From Deltaproteobacteria bacterium (GTDB taxonomy: Bacteria > Myxococcota_A > UBA9160 > UBA4427), in contig JAJDAN010000011.1 in the NCBI GenBank assembly GCA_029261855.1, positions 1 to 64,000 of the forward strand: a DNA stretch of 64,000 nt. The letters run 5' to 3'. Shown here one piece after another: positions 17,264 through 25,981 of this stretch. The first letter of the stretch is position 1, and every line of letters starts with the position of its first letter. A program made the translations under genes and the position numbers. The notes beneath the pieces are model-generated. The model did no database searches, was not told the origin of the DNA, and was given only the letters and a program-made list of their open reading frames with translations.

Positions 17264-18279
17264 GACACCCTCCCCTCGCCCGCTCGGCGGTCCCCGAGGT
17301 TCTTGTAGTCCGGGAACTTCCGCATCCGCTCCCACACGTAGTCGCCGTATCGCTGGGGCTGGAAAGAGGCGAAGTCGGCGCCAGGCAGTGGCTCGATCCA
17401 GGCGTCGACCGCGGGCTCCAGGAAGAACGGGATCGAAGTGCGTCGACAGGCGCGGCCGACCACGCGGTGCTCGGTCGCGCGGATCCGGCCGCCGGTCCAC
17501 AGCTCGAGCAGGTGACCGAAGTTGACGGCGAGGGCGCCCGGCGCCGCCGGAACGGCGATCCACTCTCCGTTGCGCGCGCGCGCCTCGAGGCCCCGTGTGG
17601 CGTCCTGACTGACGAAGGTGATGCAGCCCGAGTCGCTATGGGGCAGGATCAGCTGCAGCGCGCCGTCGGGGCCGTCGCCGCCCAATGCCAGTGCGCGCGC
17701 GACGGCGGGTGGCAGCTCCCCCGGACCCGGGTGACGCACCAGGCGCAGGGTCGAGTTGCCGTGTGCGAAACAACCCCCGAGACGCCCGGTCTCGAGCCCG
17801 AGCCCCCGCTCGAGAGACGCGACGACGGCCAGCCCCAGGGTCTCGAGCGCGGCGAAGACCTGCGACAGATCCGTGCGCCAGCCCGGCAGCTCGGACTCTG
17901 CGGGCCAGACACTCGGCTCACACAGGAGATCAGTCGGATCGCCGCGCCTGGCGGGCTCGACGGCGTCCGTGCCGAACTCGATGCTCTCGGTGCCGATCCC
18001 TTCCTCCGGGCGCAGCGGGGCGAAACCGCGGTAGCGGTTCGGGTTGTCGGGCGCGTAGCGTTGGCGGTAGAGCCGTCGCTTGCTCGCCTCGGGCAGATCG
18101 AGGACGCGCAGCAGCGCGCCCCGGCGTTCAGCTGTCAAGTGAGCGGGTTCGGGAAGCCCAACGAGGGTCATGAACCCCGCCTGCGTCGCGGCGCGCTGGA
18201 TGGCGGCGTCCAGGGCCCGGCGTTCCGACGTATCACCGCCGTAGAGCGGACCGGCGTCGAGGACGGGAATTTCGCTCAA
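17260..18279 (-). CDS. isopenicillin N synthase-like 2-oxoglutarate/Fe(II) dioxygenase
   Basis: A 339-residue protein. The start is a TTG at 18279, six bases after a perfect AGGAGG; an upstream GTG at 18324 has no such site. Iron ligands are visible: HSDSGCITF (HxD) and TEHRVVG (distal His). The co-substrate Arg lies in RTSIPFF (RxS). The N-terminal DIOX_N region carries GFMTLVGLP and NRYRGFAPL. This family oxidises small molecules (beta-lactams, ethylene precursors, plant-like metabolites); the substrate is unknown. The gene is coupled to the TraB/GumN gene and diverges from the OmpA-like gene, with about 98 bases between starts. Confidence 0.87.
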   Translation of the reverse strand: MSEIPVLDAGPLYGGDTSERRALDAAIQRAATQAGFMTLVGLPEPAHLTAERRGALLRVLDLPEASKRRLYRQRYAPDNPNRYRGFAPLRPEEGIGTESIEFGTDAVEPARRGDPTDLLCEPSVWPAESELPGWRTDLSQVFAALETLGLAVVASLERGLGLETGRLGGCFAHGNSTLRLVRHPGPGELPPAVARALALGGDGPDGALQLILPHSDSGCITFVSQDATRGLEARARNGEWIAVPAAPGALAVNFGHLLELWTGGRIRATEHRVVGRACRRTSIPFFLEPAVDAWIEPLPGADFASFQPQRYGDYVWERMRKFPDYKNLGDRRAGEGRVS

Positions 18280-18377
18280 GACCGTCCTCCTCGACCGAAG
18301 ACCGCTCCGACAGTTGACGTACACCCGACGGGCGTTATAAGAGCGCGCACACGCAAGACTTGCAAGGAGGGAACTAC

Positions 18378-19052
18378 ATGCGAATCGTCGAACACGGGTT
18401 GGTCGGACTTCTGGGGATCGCGATCCTGGGGTCGTTCGGGTGCGTCACGAGCGGCACCTACGAGGCCCTCGAGGCCCAGCAGGCCGCCGCCCTGAAGGAG
18501 AACGAGCGCCTCGCGACGGAGGTCGACCTGCTGCAGACCGAGAATGCGGTCCTGACCAGCGCGGTCGCCAACGCCCAGAGCAAGGTCCAGGCCCTCAGCC
18601 AGACCCACCAGCAGCTGGTATCGGAGCTGCGCTCCGAGGTCGCGTCTGGCCAGATCGAGATCCAGAAGATCGTCGACGGGGTGCGGCTGAACGTCTCCGA
18701 CGAGCTGCTCTTCCCGTCCGGCACGTCGGATCTGAACGAAGCGGGGCGGGCTCTGCTCGGCCGGGTCGCCGGTCAGCTGCAGAGCGAGAAGTCGATCATC
18801 TTCGTCGAGGGTCACACGGACAACGTCCGGATCGGCAAGGTCCTGCGCGCCCGTTACCCCACCAACTGGGAGCTGGCCGGTGCGCGGTCGGCGCTGGTGG
18901 TCCGGGTCCTGAGCGAGGCGGGCGTCGACCCGATGCGACTGCGCGCCGTCTCGCGCGGCCCCTTCGCACCTGTCGCGAGCAACGACACCGCCGACGGACG
19001 CGCCAAGAACCGACGCACGGAGATCATCCTGCGCTCGGTGCCGCCGACCTGA
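18378..19052 (+). CDS. OmpA/MotB-domain lipoprotein with coiled coil
   Basis: A 224-residue protein whose ATG sits behind AAGGAGGGAACTAC. It has a lipoprotein signal (LGSFGC), a coiled coil (about residues 30-90, heptad-like EALEAQQAAALKENERLATEV), and a C-terminal peptidoglycan-binding OmpA domain with VEGHTDNV and AKNRRTEI. It probably tethers the envelope to the cell wall. It stands alone on the plus strand. Confidence 0.88.
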   Translation: MRIVEHGLVGLLGIAILGSFGCVTSGTYEALEAQQAAALKENERLATEVDLLQTENAVLTSAVANAQSKVQALSQTHQQLVSELRSEVASGQIEIQKIVDGVRLNVSDELLFPSGTSDLNEAGRALLGRVAGQLQSEKSIIFVEGHTDNVRIGKVLRARYPTNWELAGARSALVVRVLSEAGVDPMRLRAVSRGPFAPVASNDTADGRAKNRRTEIILRSVPPT

Positions 19053-19099
19053 CCCGAGCGGAAGGGCGAGTAGAGGGATCGGACCGCGGGCGGGACGCT

Positions 19100-20092
19100 T
19101 CAGAGCGACCCGCCTGCGACGACGATCAGCGCGGCCAGGACCAGCAGTAGACCGGCGAACACAGCGATGCCGCGCCACGCCGAGCGCCGGGCGCGGTCTT
19201 CCTCCCACCAGTTGCGCGGGCGCATGCCGCGCAGCAGGAAGGTGAGCATCGCGGCGAGGATCAGCGCCGTGACGTTGCTCGCGGAGAGCAGCAGCGCGGC
19301 CAGCGCCATGTCGATGCGGCCGGCGGCGGCGAGCAGACCACTGGCGACCGCCGGCGGTAGCAGCGCGACGGCGACCATGACCCCCGTGAGATAGGTCGGG
19401 ACGCCGGTCGTATAGGACAGCGCTCCGGCGCAGCCGGCGGCGAGCGCGAGCACCACGTCCCAGATGCCCACCTGCGTGCGCGACGCCAGCTCGTACTTGT
19501 CCGGGTCGACCGGCAACGCGAACCCCAGCGCGACGGCCGCCGTCAGCGCCATCGCCAACCCGATGGCACTGGTGCGAAACGCCTGGCGCACCAGTGGCAG
19601 GTCTCCGAGCACCAGACCGAGGGCGAGCGCCATGGTCGGCCCCAGCAGCGGCGCGACCACCATCGCCCCGATGACCGCAGCCGTGTTGTCGAACACGAGG
19701 CCGATGGCCGCCACCACGGACGCGGCGATCACCAGGGCCGCGAACACCCCGTCGAATCGGGCCGTATCCGCGATCCCCGCGTAGACCTCCTCCCGGCTCA
19801 CTGCCGCCGCGGACCGAACCTGCGCCCGAGCCTCGGTGGCTGACGCCAGGGGGCGCGGCAACACGGCGTCCAGTGATCGCACCAGCACCAGCAGGCCGCC
19901 CTGGTTCTCGAAGCGGTCGTAGAGCAGGTCCAGGGCCTTGGCGGTCTGCTCTGCGCCGACGACGAACGAGATGATCGCCCCGAAACGTCCGCCTTCCTGA
20001 CGCCAGCTCTGCTGGCAGAGATCGGCGAGGACCTCTTCGGCATCGTCCGCCAGGTCGGGCGGTAGGTGGGCTTCGACGAGCTTCAGCGCCAC
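19100..20092 (-). CDS. DUF389 family membrane protein
   Basis: A 330-residue protein. The first 95 residues are soluble. The rest has seven to eight membrane helices with the DUF389 hallmark NTAAVIGAMVVAPLLGP and the later GALSYTTGVPTYLTGVMVAVALLPP. The family is widespread but uncharacterised. The gene follows the MAPEG gene with a 4-base gap, so they form one transcript. Confidence 0.85.
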   Translation of the reverse strand: MALKLVEAHLPPDLADDAEEVLADLCQQSWRQEGGRFGAIISFVVGAEQTAKALDLLYDRFENQGGLLVLVRSLDAVLPRPLASATEARAQVRSAAAVSREEVYAGIADTARFDGVFAALVIAASVVAAIGLVFDNTAAVIGAMVVAPLLGPTMALALGLVLGDLPLVRQAFRTSAIGLAMALTAAVALGFALPVDPDKYELASRTQVGIWDVVLALAAGCAGALSYTTGVPTYLTGVMVAVALLPPAVASGLLAAAGRIDMALAALLLSASNVTALILAAMLTFLLRGMRPRNWWEEDRARRSAWRGIAVFAGLLLVLAALIVVAGGSL

Positions 20093-20096
20093 GTAT

Positions 20097-20486
20097 TCAG
20101 GCTCGCGCCGCCTCCACGAAGAGTCCGATCGCGCACAGCAGGCCGACGAGGAACATGGCGCTGCGACCCTTGTCGAAGTCGTTCATGTAGAAGAGACCGT
20201 GAAGGAAGCGCGCGACCACCCAGACGATGCACAGCACCGTCGCCGAGCCTGAGCTCGCACCGGCGAGATGATTGACGAGCACGGCCGGGGCGAAGACACC
20301 GAGCGCCTCCCAGGCGTTCGCCTGCGCGGCGACCGCGCGACCGCCCTTGCCCGTGAGCTTCGCGGACTGGGCCCGGGGCTCCTTGTTGTCGGGGCCACCC
20401 AGGTCCTTGAGATAGGGGATGCGCGAAAAGGCCCAGACGTAGGGCAGCAGAGCGCCGACGAAGAGACACCAGAACGGGACGGTCAT
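20097..20486 (-). CDS. MAPEG family membrane protein
   Basis: A 129-residue protein with four predicted helices. The ATG at 20486 follows AAGGAGGAAGACTTC. NAWEALGVFAPAVL and ARFLHGLFYM match the MAPEG family (membrane-associated proteins in eicosanoid and glutathione metabolism), which includes membrane glutathione transferases. Whether this member uses glutathione is unknown. Longer frames upstream are out of register with the ribosome site. Upstream of DUF389 in the same transcript. Confidence 0.85.
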   Translation of the reverse strand: MTVPFWCLFVGALLPYVWAFSRIPYLKDLGGPDNKEPRAQSAKLTGKGGRAVAAQANAWEALGVFAPAVLVNHLAGASSGSATVLCIVWVVARFLHGLFYMNDFDKGRSAMFLVGLLCAIGLFVEAARA

Positions 20487-20529
20487 GAAGTCTTCCTCCT
20501 TGGGACGGGACGCTAGTTCACGCAGACAA

Positions 20530-20580
20530 CCGGCGCTTTCAGGATCGCAGCCGGCGCTTTCAGGACCGCAGCCGGCGCTT
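20530..20580. repeat. 21-bp tandem repeat that triplicates the end of the hydrolase gene
   Basis: Units begin at 20530, 20551 and 20572 (the third incomplete in the intergenic sense but continuing into the coding end). On the minus strand each unit reads K-R-R-L-R-S-stop, so the last six codons and the TGA of the hydrolase gene are repeated in frame downstream. Confidence 0.85.
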
Positions 20581-21507
20581 GAGAACGGCGAGCAACTCGC
20601 TGGCATTGCGTTGCGACGGCTCGGCGGTGGGCACCAGGCTTGAACCGTGGAAGGTGCCGGGATAGGAGTGCAGCTCGCTCGAAACCCCGGCCTGCAACAG
20701 GCGTGTCGCGTAGTCGATGCCTTCGTCGCGCAGGGGATCGAACTCCATGGTGGAGACGTACGCCGGCGGCAACCCCGACAGGTCCTTGGCCACCGAAGGC
20801 GACGCATAGGGCGACACCTCACCCGTGTGATCCGGCCCGAGGTAGTGCTTCCAGCTCCACTCGGCGTTCGGGCGATTCCAGAGCGGCGTATCGGTGAAGG
20901 CCTTCATGGACGGGGTCGCGAGGCGGTGATCCAGTTCCGGGATCTCGAGCAGCTGGAAGCAGAGCGGCGGTCCACCGCGGTCCCGGGCCAGCAGGGCCGT
21001 GCCCGCGGCCAGGCCTCCCCCCGCGCTCTGGCCTCCGACAGCGATCCGGCCGGGATCGACGCCCAGGCTGGCGGCATTCTCGGCGGTCCAGCTGAGCGCC
21101 GCATAACAATCCTCGACACCCGCCGGAAAGGGATGCTCGGGCGCCAACCGGTACTCGACGGAGACCACCACCGCGTCGACCTCGGCGGCGATGTGCTGAC
21201 ACCAGGCGTCCATCATGTCGATGTTGCCGATCAGGAAACCGCCGCCGTGAATCTCGACCAGGCACGCGCGCGGGCCGCTGGTTTCGGCCCGGGGCCGATA
21301 GATGCGGACCGGTACATCGGGGTCGCCTGCCCGCCCCGGCACGGTCCGGTCTTCCTTGACGACATCCTCCCGGTCCGGGCCCGGCGGGAGCATGATCGCC
21401 CGGTTGTCCCGGGCGGCCTGGATGGCCTCAGCGGTCGACAGGTCGGACAGGACCGGCAGCAGGGGCAGGAGACTCTCGAGATCGGGGTCAAATGAGTATT
21501 TGCTCAT
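20560..21507 (-). CDS. HSL-family alpha/beta hydrolase (esterase/lipase)
   Basis: A 315-residue cytoplasmic enzyme. The oxyanion-hole HGGGFLIG and the nucleophile elbow GQSAGGG mark the hormone-sensitive-lipase family. The triad is completed by Asp in EFDPLRDEG and His in GTFHGS. It should hydrolyse acyl esters. It diverges from the WS/DGAT acyltransferase gene with about 52 bases between starts, suggesting opposed roles in neutral-lipid storage and use. The final codons and stop are part of a 21-bp tandem repeat. Confidence 0.9.
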   Translation of the reverse strand: MSKYSFDPDLESLLPLLPVLSDLSTAEAIQAARDNRAIMLPPGPDREDVVKEDRTVPGRAGDPDVPVRIYRPRAETSGPRACLVEIHGGGFLIGNIDMMDAWCQHIAAEVDAVVVSVEYRLAPEHPFPAGVEDCYAALSWTAENAASLGVDPGRIAVGGQSAGGGLAAGTALLARDRGGPPLCFQLLEIPELDHRLATPSMKAFTDTPLWNRPNAEWSWKHYLGPDHTGEVSPYASPSVAKDLSGLPPAYVSTMEFDPLRDEGIDYATRLLQAGVSSELHSYPGTFHGSSLVPTAEPSQRNASELLAVLKRRLRS

Positions 21508-21559
21508 GAAGCAGACGCTAGCGACAATCCAGGGCGGGGGGCAGCCAAGGAGATCTCGG

Positions 21560-23011
21560 GTGCAACAACTCAGCGGGTTGGACGCGGCCTTTCTCTACTT
21601 CGAAACCAAGAACACACCGATGCACATCGGTTCGTTCGCGATCTACGACCAGTCCACGGCGCCCGAGGGCAAGGTCACCTTCAAGGCCATCCTGCAAAAC
21701 GTCGAGAGTCGCCTGCATCTGGCGCGCTGCTTCCGACAGAAGGTCGTGCACGCCCCCTTCGACCTCGACCATCCGTACTGGCTCGAGGACCCGGACTTCG
21801 ACCTCGAGTTCCACGTGCGGCACATCGCCCTGCCCCACCCCGGAGACTGGCGACAGCTGTGCATCCAGGTGGCCCGCATCCACGCGCGTCCCCTCGACCT
21901 GTCGAAGCCGCTGTGGGAGATGTACGTGATCGAAGGCCTCGACAACGTCGAGGACGTCCCGGCGGGTAGCTTCGCGGTGCTGACGAAGATCCATCACGCG
22001 GCGATCGATGGAGTCTCCGGTGCCGAGCTCACCGCGGCCATCCACGATCTCGAGCCCAACGGCGCCCCGCCGCCGCCCGAGCATCCGTGGGTCCCCGAAC
22101 GCGAGCCCAACATCATCGAGATGGGACTACGGACGACCCTCAACAACGCCCGCAATCCGTTCCGCTTCGCCAGGACCCTGCGCCGCACGGCTCCCGGGCT
22201 GGCGCGCATGTTCCGCGGCGATCCCGAGGACGAGGTCGAGAATTCGGGCCCCGTCCCGCGCACACGCTTCAACGGCGCGGTATCGCCGCACCGGGTCGTG
22301 GAGGGGCGCAGCTTCTCGCTGCAGGACGTCCGGGACATCCGCAAGCGCGTCCCCGGCGCCACGGTGAACGACGTCATCCTGACCATCTGCAGTGGCGCCA
22401 TGCGGCAGTACCTCGAGCACCACGGCGAACTCCCGAAGGACAGCCTCTCGGCCATGGCGCCCATCTCCGTGCGCAATGACGAAGAGAAGGGAGTCGCGGG
22501 CAACATCATCTCGACCATGAGCGTCGTGTTGCACAGCGACGAGCCCAATCCCCTGCGCCGCCTGCGGAAGATCCACGAGACCACCCAGGCCTCGAAGGCC
22601 ACGGCGGCGGCGGTTGGCGCCCGCACCATGACCGACGTGAGCCAGTTCATGCCGGGGATGCTCGCGGGTCTCGCCGCGCGAACCTATACGCGGCTGGGTC
22701 TCGCGAACCGTATCCGCCCCTTCCTGAACACCGTCATCACCAACGTGCCCGGGCCCCAGATCCCGCTCTACTTCACCGGCGCGCGGATCGTGGCCCTCCA
22801 CGGCATGGGCCCGGTGATGGACGGCATGGGCATCATCCATCCCGTCTTCAGCTGCGCGGGGAAGATCAGTGTGGCCGTCACCGCGTGCCGCGAGCAGCTG
22901 CCGGACCCGGGCTTCTACGCCCAGTGCCTGCAGGAATCCTTCGAGTCCCTGAAGGACGCAGCCGAGGCCGTGACGAACGGGGCTGCCGACTCGAACGGAT
23001 CTGCCGGCTGA
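21560..23011 (+). CDS. wax ester synthase / diacylglycerol acyltransferase (WS/DGAT)
   Basis: A 483-residue enzyme started by a GTG at 21560 behind AAGGAGA. The resulting N-terminus, QQLSGLDAAFLYFETKNTPMHIG, has the family's usual opening. The active site HHAAIDG (HHxxxDG) lies near residue 150, and the C-terminal WS_DGAT_C domain has NVPGPQIPLYF. The enzyme joins acyl-CoA to fatty alcohols or diacylglycerol to make storage wax esters or triacylglycerol at the inner membrane. It is convergent with gpsA, which supplies glycerol-3-phosphate. An extended frame to 21302 overlaps the hydrolase gene and is rejected. Confidence 0.92.
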   Translation: MQQLSGLDAAFLYFETKNTPMHIGSFAIYDQSTAPEGKVTFKAILQNVESRLHLARCFRQKVVHAPFDLDHPYWLEDPDFDLEFHVRHIALPHPGDWRQLCIQVARIHARPLDLSKPLWEMYVIEGLDNVEDVPAGSFAVLTKIHHAAIDGVSGAELTAAIHDLEPNGAPPPPEHPWVPEREPNIIEMGLRTTLNNARNPFRFARTLRRTAPGLARMFRGDPEDEVENSGPVPRTRFNGAVSPHRVVEGRSFSLQDVRDIRKRVPGATVNDVILTICSGAMRQYLEHHGELPKDSLSAMAPISVRNDEEKGVAGNIISTMSVVLHSDEPNPLRRLRKIHETTQASKATAAAVGARTMTDVSQFMPGMLAGLAARTYTRLGLANRIRPFLNTVITNVPGPQIPLYFTGARIVALHGMGPVMDGMGIIHPVFSCAGKISVAVTACREQLPDPGFYAQCLQESFESLKDAAEAVTNGAADSNGSAG

Positions 23012-23015
23012 CGTC

Positions 23016-24017
23016 TCAGTCGGGGTCCTTCTCGGCGCCGGGCTCGCGCCGGGTCAGGCCCCGGTACGCGTCCAGTGCGGTGCGACCTTCGTAGAGCACG
23101 CCGTAGACTTCGCGCGCGATCGGCAACGCCACGCCGTGCTTCTCGCCTAGCTCCATCACGACGCGGCTGGTCTTCACGCCTTCGGCAACCTGGTTCATGC
23201 TGTCGATGATCTCGTCGATGGTGCGGCCGCGACCCAGCTCTTCGCCCACGTGACGGTTGCGGCTGTGACGACTGGTGCAGGTGGCCACCAGGTCTCCCAT
23301 GCCGGTCAGCCCCGCGAATGTCGAGTGGTCGCCGCCCATGGCGACACCCAGGCGCGTCAACTCGGCCAGACCGCGCGTGATGACGGCCGCGCGCGTGTTG
23401 TCGCCCACGCCGAGCCCGTCGCCCATGCCCGTCGCGATCGCGATCACGTTCTTGAGCGCGCCGCCGAGTTCGCAACCGGCGACGTCCTGATTCGTATAGA
23501 CCCGGAACAACCCGGAATGAAAGATCTGCTGGATCTGGCGCGCGACCTCGCCGTTCTCGAAGGCGATCACACTGGCAGCAGCATAGTCGGCCATGATCTC
23601 GGCGGACAGGTTGGGTCCCGTGAGCACGCCCGCGGGATGATCCGGCAGCACGTCCCGGATGACCTCGGTCATACGCAGGTGGGTCCCCGGCTCGAGCCCC
23701 TTCGCGAGACTGACGATGGGAACCCACGGCCGGATCGAATCGGCGACCCCCGCGAGCACTTCGCGCATGCCGTGGGAAGGCACGCCCATGACCACCACGT
23801 CCGCATCCCGAACCGCGTCCCCGATGGAGTCCGTCGCCTGCAGCTGCGACCCCAGCCGATGCCCCGGCAGGTAACTCTCGTTGGTGTGACGCTCGTTGAT
23901 CTCGACCGCAGTCTCCGGGCGCCGGCACCACAACACCGTGGGAGCCTTGTAGCTCGCCAGGTGCGCCATGGTGGTCCCGAACGAGCCGGCACCCAGAACC
24001 GCCACCCGAAGCCGCAT
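23016..24017 (-). CDS. gpsA: glycerol-3-phosphate dehydrogenase [NAD(P)+]
   Basis: A 333-residue cytoplasmic enzyme that reduces dihydroxyacetone phosphate to glycerol-3-phosphate for phospholipid and glyceride synthesis. The N-terminal Rossmann motif VAVLGAGSFGTTMA binds the nucleotide. The catalytic Lys lies in GALKNVIAIATGMGDGL, and TGMGDLVATCTSRHSRN is the substrate-binding segment. Length is normal. The stop codon is 4 bases from that of the WS/DGAT gene. Confidence 0.95.
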   Translation of the reverse strand: MRLRVAVLGAGSFGTTMAHLASYKAPTVLWCRRPETAVEINERHTNESYLPGHRLGSQLQATDSIGDAVRDADVVVMGVPSHGMREVLAGVADSIRPWVPIVSLAKGLEPGTHLRMTEVIRDVLPDHPAGVLTGPNLSAEIMADYAAASVIAFENGEVARQIQQIFHSGLFRVYTNQDVAGCELGGALKNVIAIATGMGDGLGVGDNTRAAVITRGLAELTRLGVAMGGDHSTFAGLTGMGDLVATCTSRHSRNRHVGEELGRGRTIDEIIDSMNQVAEGVKTSRVVMELGEKHGVALPIAREVYGVLYEGRTALDAYRGLTRREPGAEKDPD

Positions 24018-24094
24018 CCGACACCTCCGTCCCCGCGCGCCGAGGAACCGGAAGGATAGAGCAGCTTCGGGTGACTGGGCCGACCGTGGCGAGG

Positions 24095-24775
24095 CTAACG
24101 GGGGGACCGGCCCGCAAGTGCGATCCCGAACAGACCAAGGACCATCATGCCCGCAGTGGTCGGCTCGGGCACCAGGGACACGCCGTCGATCTGGAAGTCG
24201 TAGTCGACGTCGGAGCCGGCTAGCAAAGCCGGCACCTCCACGCCGAACTGGACGTGGCCGACGTTGCTGAAGACCGCCGCATAGCTACTGCCTTCGAAGC
24301 TGACCAAATGTGGACTCGACACGGTGAGATCGAACACGATCTCGGTCCAGGTGTTCGGCAATACCGGTACGAACGCGATGGCAATCGCGCCGGGGAAGTT
24401 GGCCGGGCCGGACAAGCGCGAGAACACGTTCAAGGGAACCGGCGCGTCGTGGCGAACGAAGACGCTGAGCGACAGCACTCCCTCGACGATGTAGTTGCCC
24501 TCGAAGGCGCCTCCGCTCGAACCGAACTCGTCCTGAGCCCGCGCCGCGCTCAGCGTGTCTCCGGCGATGAAGGGCGCGAAATTGAAGCTCCCCGAAGCGT
24601 AGGCGCTGCCGTCCGGGCCTCCGGCCGGCACCCAGGACAACGGTCCCGTGCTGCCGGCGTCATACCAGTTCGATGCGTCGGCATCGAACCCTTCGGTGAA
24701 CGGAATCGTGGCCGACAGCGCGGGCGCGGCGGTCAAGGTGATCCACAGCAACGAAACACAGCTCATCACTCGCAT
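24095..24775 (-). CDS. PEP-CTERM protein, paralogue of the one at 25972-26730
   Basis: A 226-residue protein. The ATG at 24775 is used because AAAAGGAAGAGACG precedes it; the frame opens at 24796. A signal peptide precedes a beta-type body and a clear PEP-CTERM tail (VPEPTTAG, hydrophobic stretch, GRSPR). The body aligns by eye with the protein at 25972-26730: both start near PF-x-E-x-F, carry GGPDGS, then VRHDAPV / VRHNAPV, TWTEI/TWTEL, and V-x-HVQ(F/L)G before the sorting tail. It lies 155 bases past exbD, separated by a hairpin, and may have its own transcript. Likely a surface or matrix protein linked to the heme locus. Confidence 0.88.
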   Translation of the reverse strand: MRVMSCVSLLWITLTAAPALSATIPFTEGFDADASNWYDAGSTGPLSWVPAGGPDGSAYASGSFNFAPFIAGDTLSAARAQDEFGSSGGAFEGNYIVEGVLSLSVFVRHDAPVPLNVFSRLSGPANFPGAIAIAFVPVLPNTWTEIVFDLTVSSPHLVSFEGSSYAAVFSNVGHVQFGVEVPALLAGSDVDYDFQIDGVSLVPEPTTAGMMVLGLFGIALAGRSPR

Positions 24776-24880
24776 CGTCTCTTCCTTTTCTTTCATCTCT
24801 TCGACCCGGATCGGGTCGCCTTGGGGTCCCGGCTGGCGCCATCGCGTTGTGAAATCGCGGGCTGGCTACGGACGATCGAT

Positions 24881-24903
24881 CCTCGCGACGATCTGTCGCG
24901 AGG
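24881..24903 (-). terminator. hairpin between exbD and the downstream PEP-CTERM gene
   Basis: A perfect 9-bp stem (cctcgcgac / gtcgcgagg) with a 5-base loop, 27 bases beyond the exbD stop. There is no U tract, so it may attenuate or process rather than fully terminate the transcript; it could also be an operator for the next gene. Confidence 0.45.
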
Positions 24904-24929
24904 CAGTTCTGCTGGCGGACGAGGCCGAG

Positions 24930-25358
24930 TCAGTTACCGGACGCAGCGGCAACCTCGATGCCCACTCGGGTCAACCCGTGCGAGCGCGCGAGGTCGAGCA
25001 CCTCGACCACCTGCCCGTGACGGGCCTCGGTGTCGGCGCGAACCACGAGTTCGGTCACCCCGGCGGCGGCGTCCGCGGCGGATGCGAAGCGTTCGGCAAG
25101 CTCTGCGGTGGTGACGGCCTCTCCGTCCAGGCCGAGCCCACCCGCCGCCTCGACTGTCACCACGACGAGGCTGGGCGATGCAATCTCTCCGGACTGCGCC
25201 TCCGGTAGCTCGAGGTCCATGCGCGGGGCAGCGAAGGATGTCGTGACCAAGAAGAATATCAGCAGCAGGAGCACGACATCGAGCAACGGCGCCAACCCCA
25301 GCTGCGCCTCCTCCAGGTCGTCGGCGGCGAGCCTCAAGGCGACACCATCCCGCCGCAC
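24930..25358 (-). CDS. exbD: ExbD/TolR biopolymer transport protein
   Basis: A 142-residue protein with one membrane helix carrying the essential Asp (GLAPLLDVVLLLLIFFLV) and a small periplasmic domain. With ExbB it converts proton motive force into TonB movement. A GTG at 25358 gives a 25-base overlap with exbB. A TTG at 25337 would give a TTGA overlap and is an alternative start. ExbD rather than TolR is preferred because the gene sits in a heme-uptake operon and TonB is encoded at the other end of the locus. Confidence 0.9.
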   Translation of the reverse strand: MRRDGVALRLAADDLEEAQLGLAPLLDVVLLLLIFFLVTTSFAAPRMDLELPEAQSGEIASPSLVVVTVEAAGGLGLDGEAVTTAELAERFASAADAAAGVTELVVRADTEARHGQVVEVLDLARSHGLTRVGIEVAAASGN

Positions 25359-25981
25359 CCTCGGGCTTCGCCGAAGAGGCGATCGAGCACAGCCTCCAAC
25401 TGCAGCACACGGTCGTCGACCCGACGTCGCAGGATCGCGTGAAAGAGCAAGGTCGGTATGCCCACACCCAGGCCCGCCGCAGTCGTGACGAGTGCCTGGA
25501 AGATGCCGCCCGCAACGACCTTCGCGTCACCGACGCCGACCTCGGCGATGAGCTCGAATGCCTGGATCATGCCGAGTACGGTTCCGAACAGTCCCAGCAT
25601 CGTCGCGATGTTGGCGAGGGCAGCGAGCAGGGGAAGGTTTCGCCGCAGCAGCCTCAGCTCGGCGTCGGCCGATTCCTCGACGCGTTCGAGCGGGCGCTCC
25701 TTCCCGCGCTCCACCGCCAGGATGCCGATGTGTGACAGGCGGGCCAGGACCGAGGAGCTCCGTTCACAGCGCGCGAGCGCCGCGGACGGACTGGCCGGAT
25801 CCCACACGGCGACGAGTTCGCGCACGAGTCTCCGCGGGACCACCGCGGCGCGCCGCAACACCCACGCACGCTCGAGGACGAGCGTCGTCGCAGCGAGCGA
25901 GCAGAGCGCAAGGCCGTGCATGACCGGGCCACCCAGGTGGTACCAGCCCGACAGCGTGTGGGCGATGCCATTCAGCTCCAC
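25334..25981 (-). CDS. exbB: ExbB/TolQ proton-channel protein
   Basis: A 215-residue protein with three membrane helices and the MotA/TolQ/ExbB signature GLFGTVLGMIQAFELI. The second conserved helix is GGIFQALVTTAAGLGVGIPTLLF. The GTG start follows GGAGG at 8-base spacing and lies inside the last codons of the upstream PEP-CTERM gene (10-base overlap). It forms the stator complex with ExbD that energises TonB for outer-membrane heme import. Confidence 0.92.
   Translation of the reverse strand: MELNGIAHTLSGWYHLGGPVMHGLALCSLAATTLVLERAWVLRRAAVVPRRLVRELVAVWDPASPSAALARCERSSSVLARLSHIGILAVERGKERPLERVEESADAELRLLRRNLPLLAALANIATMLGLFGTVLGMIQAFELIAEVGVGDAKVVAGGIFQALVTTAAGLGVGIPTLLFHAILRRRVDDRVLQLEAVLDRLFGEARGCGGMVSP

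Noticed and set aside
24930-25981. TolQ/TolR instead of ExbB/ExbD
   Set aside because: Sequence alone cannot separate the families, but the heme operon and a nearby tonB, with no tolA, tolB or pal, favour ExbBD.
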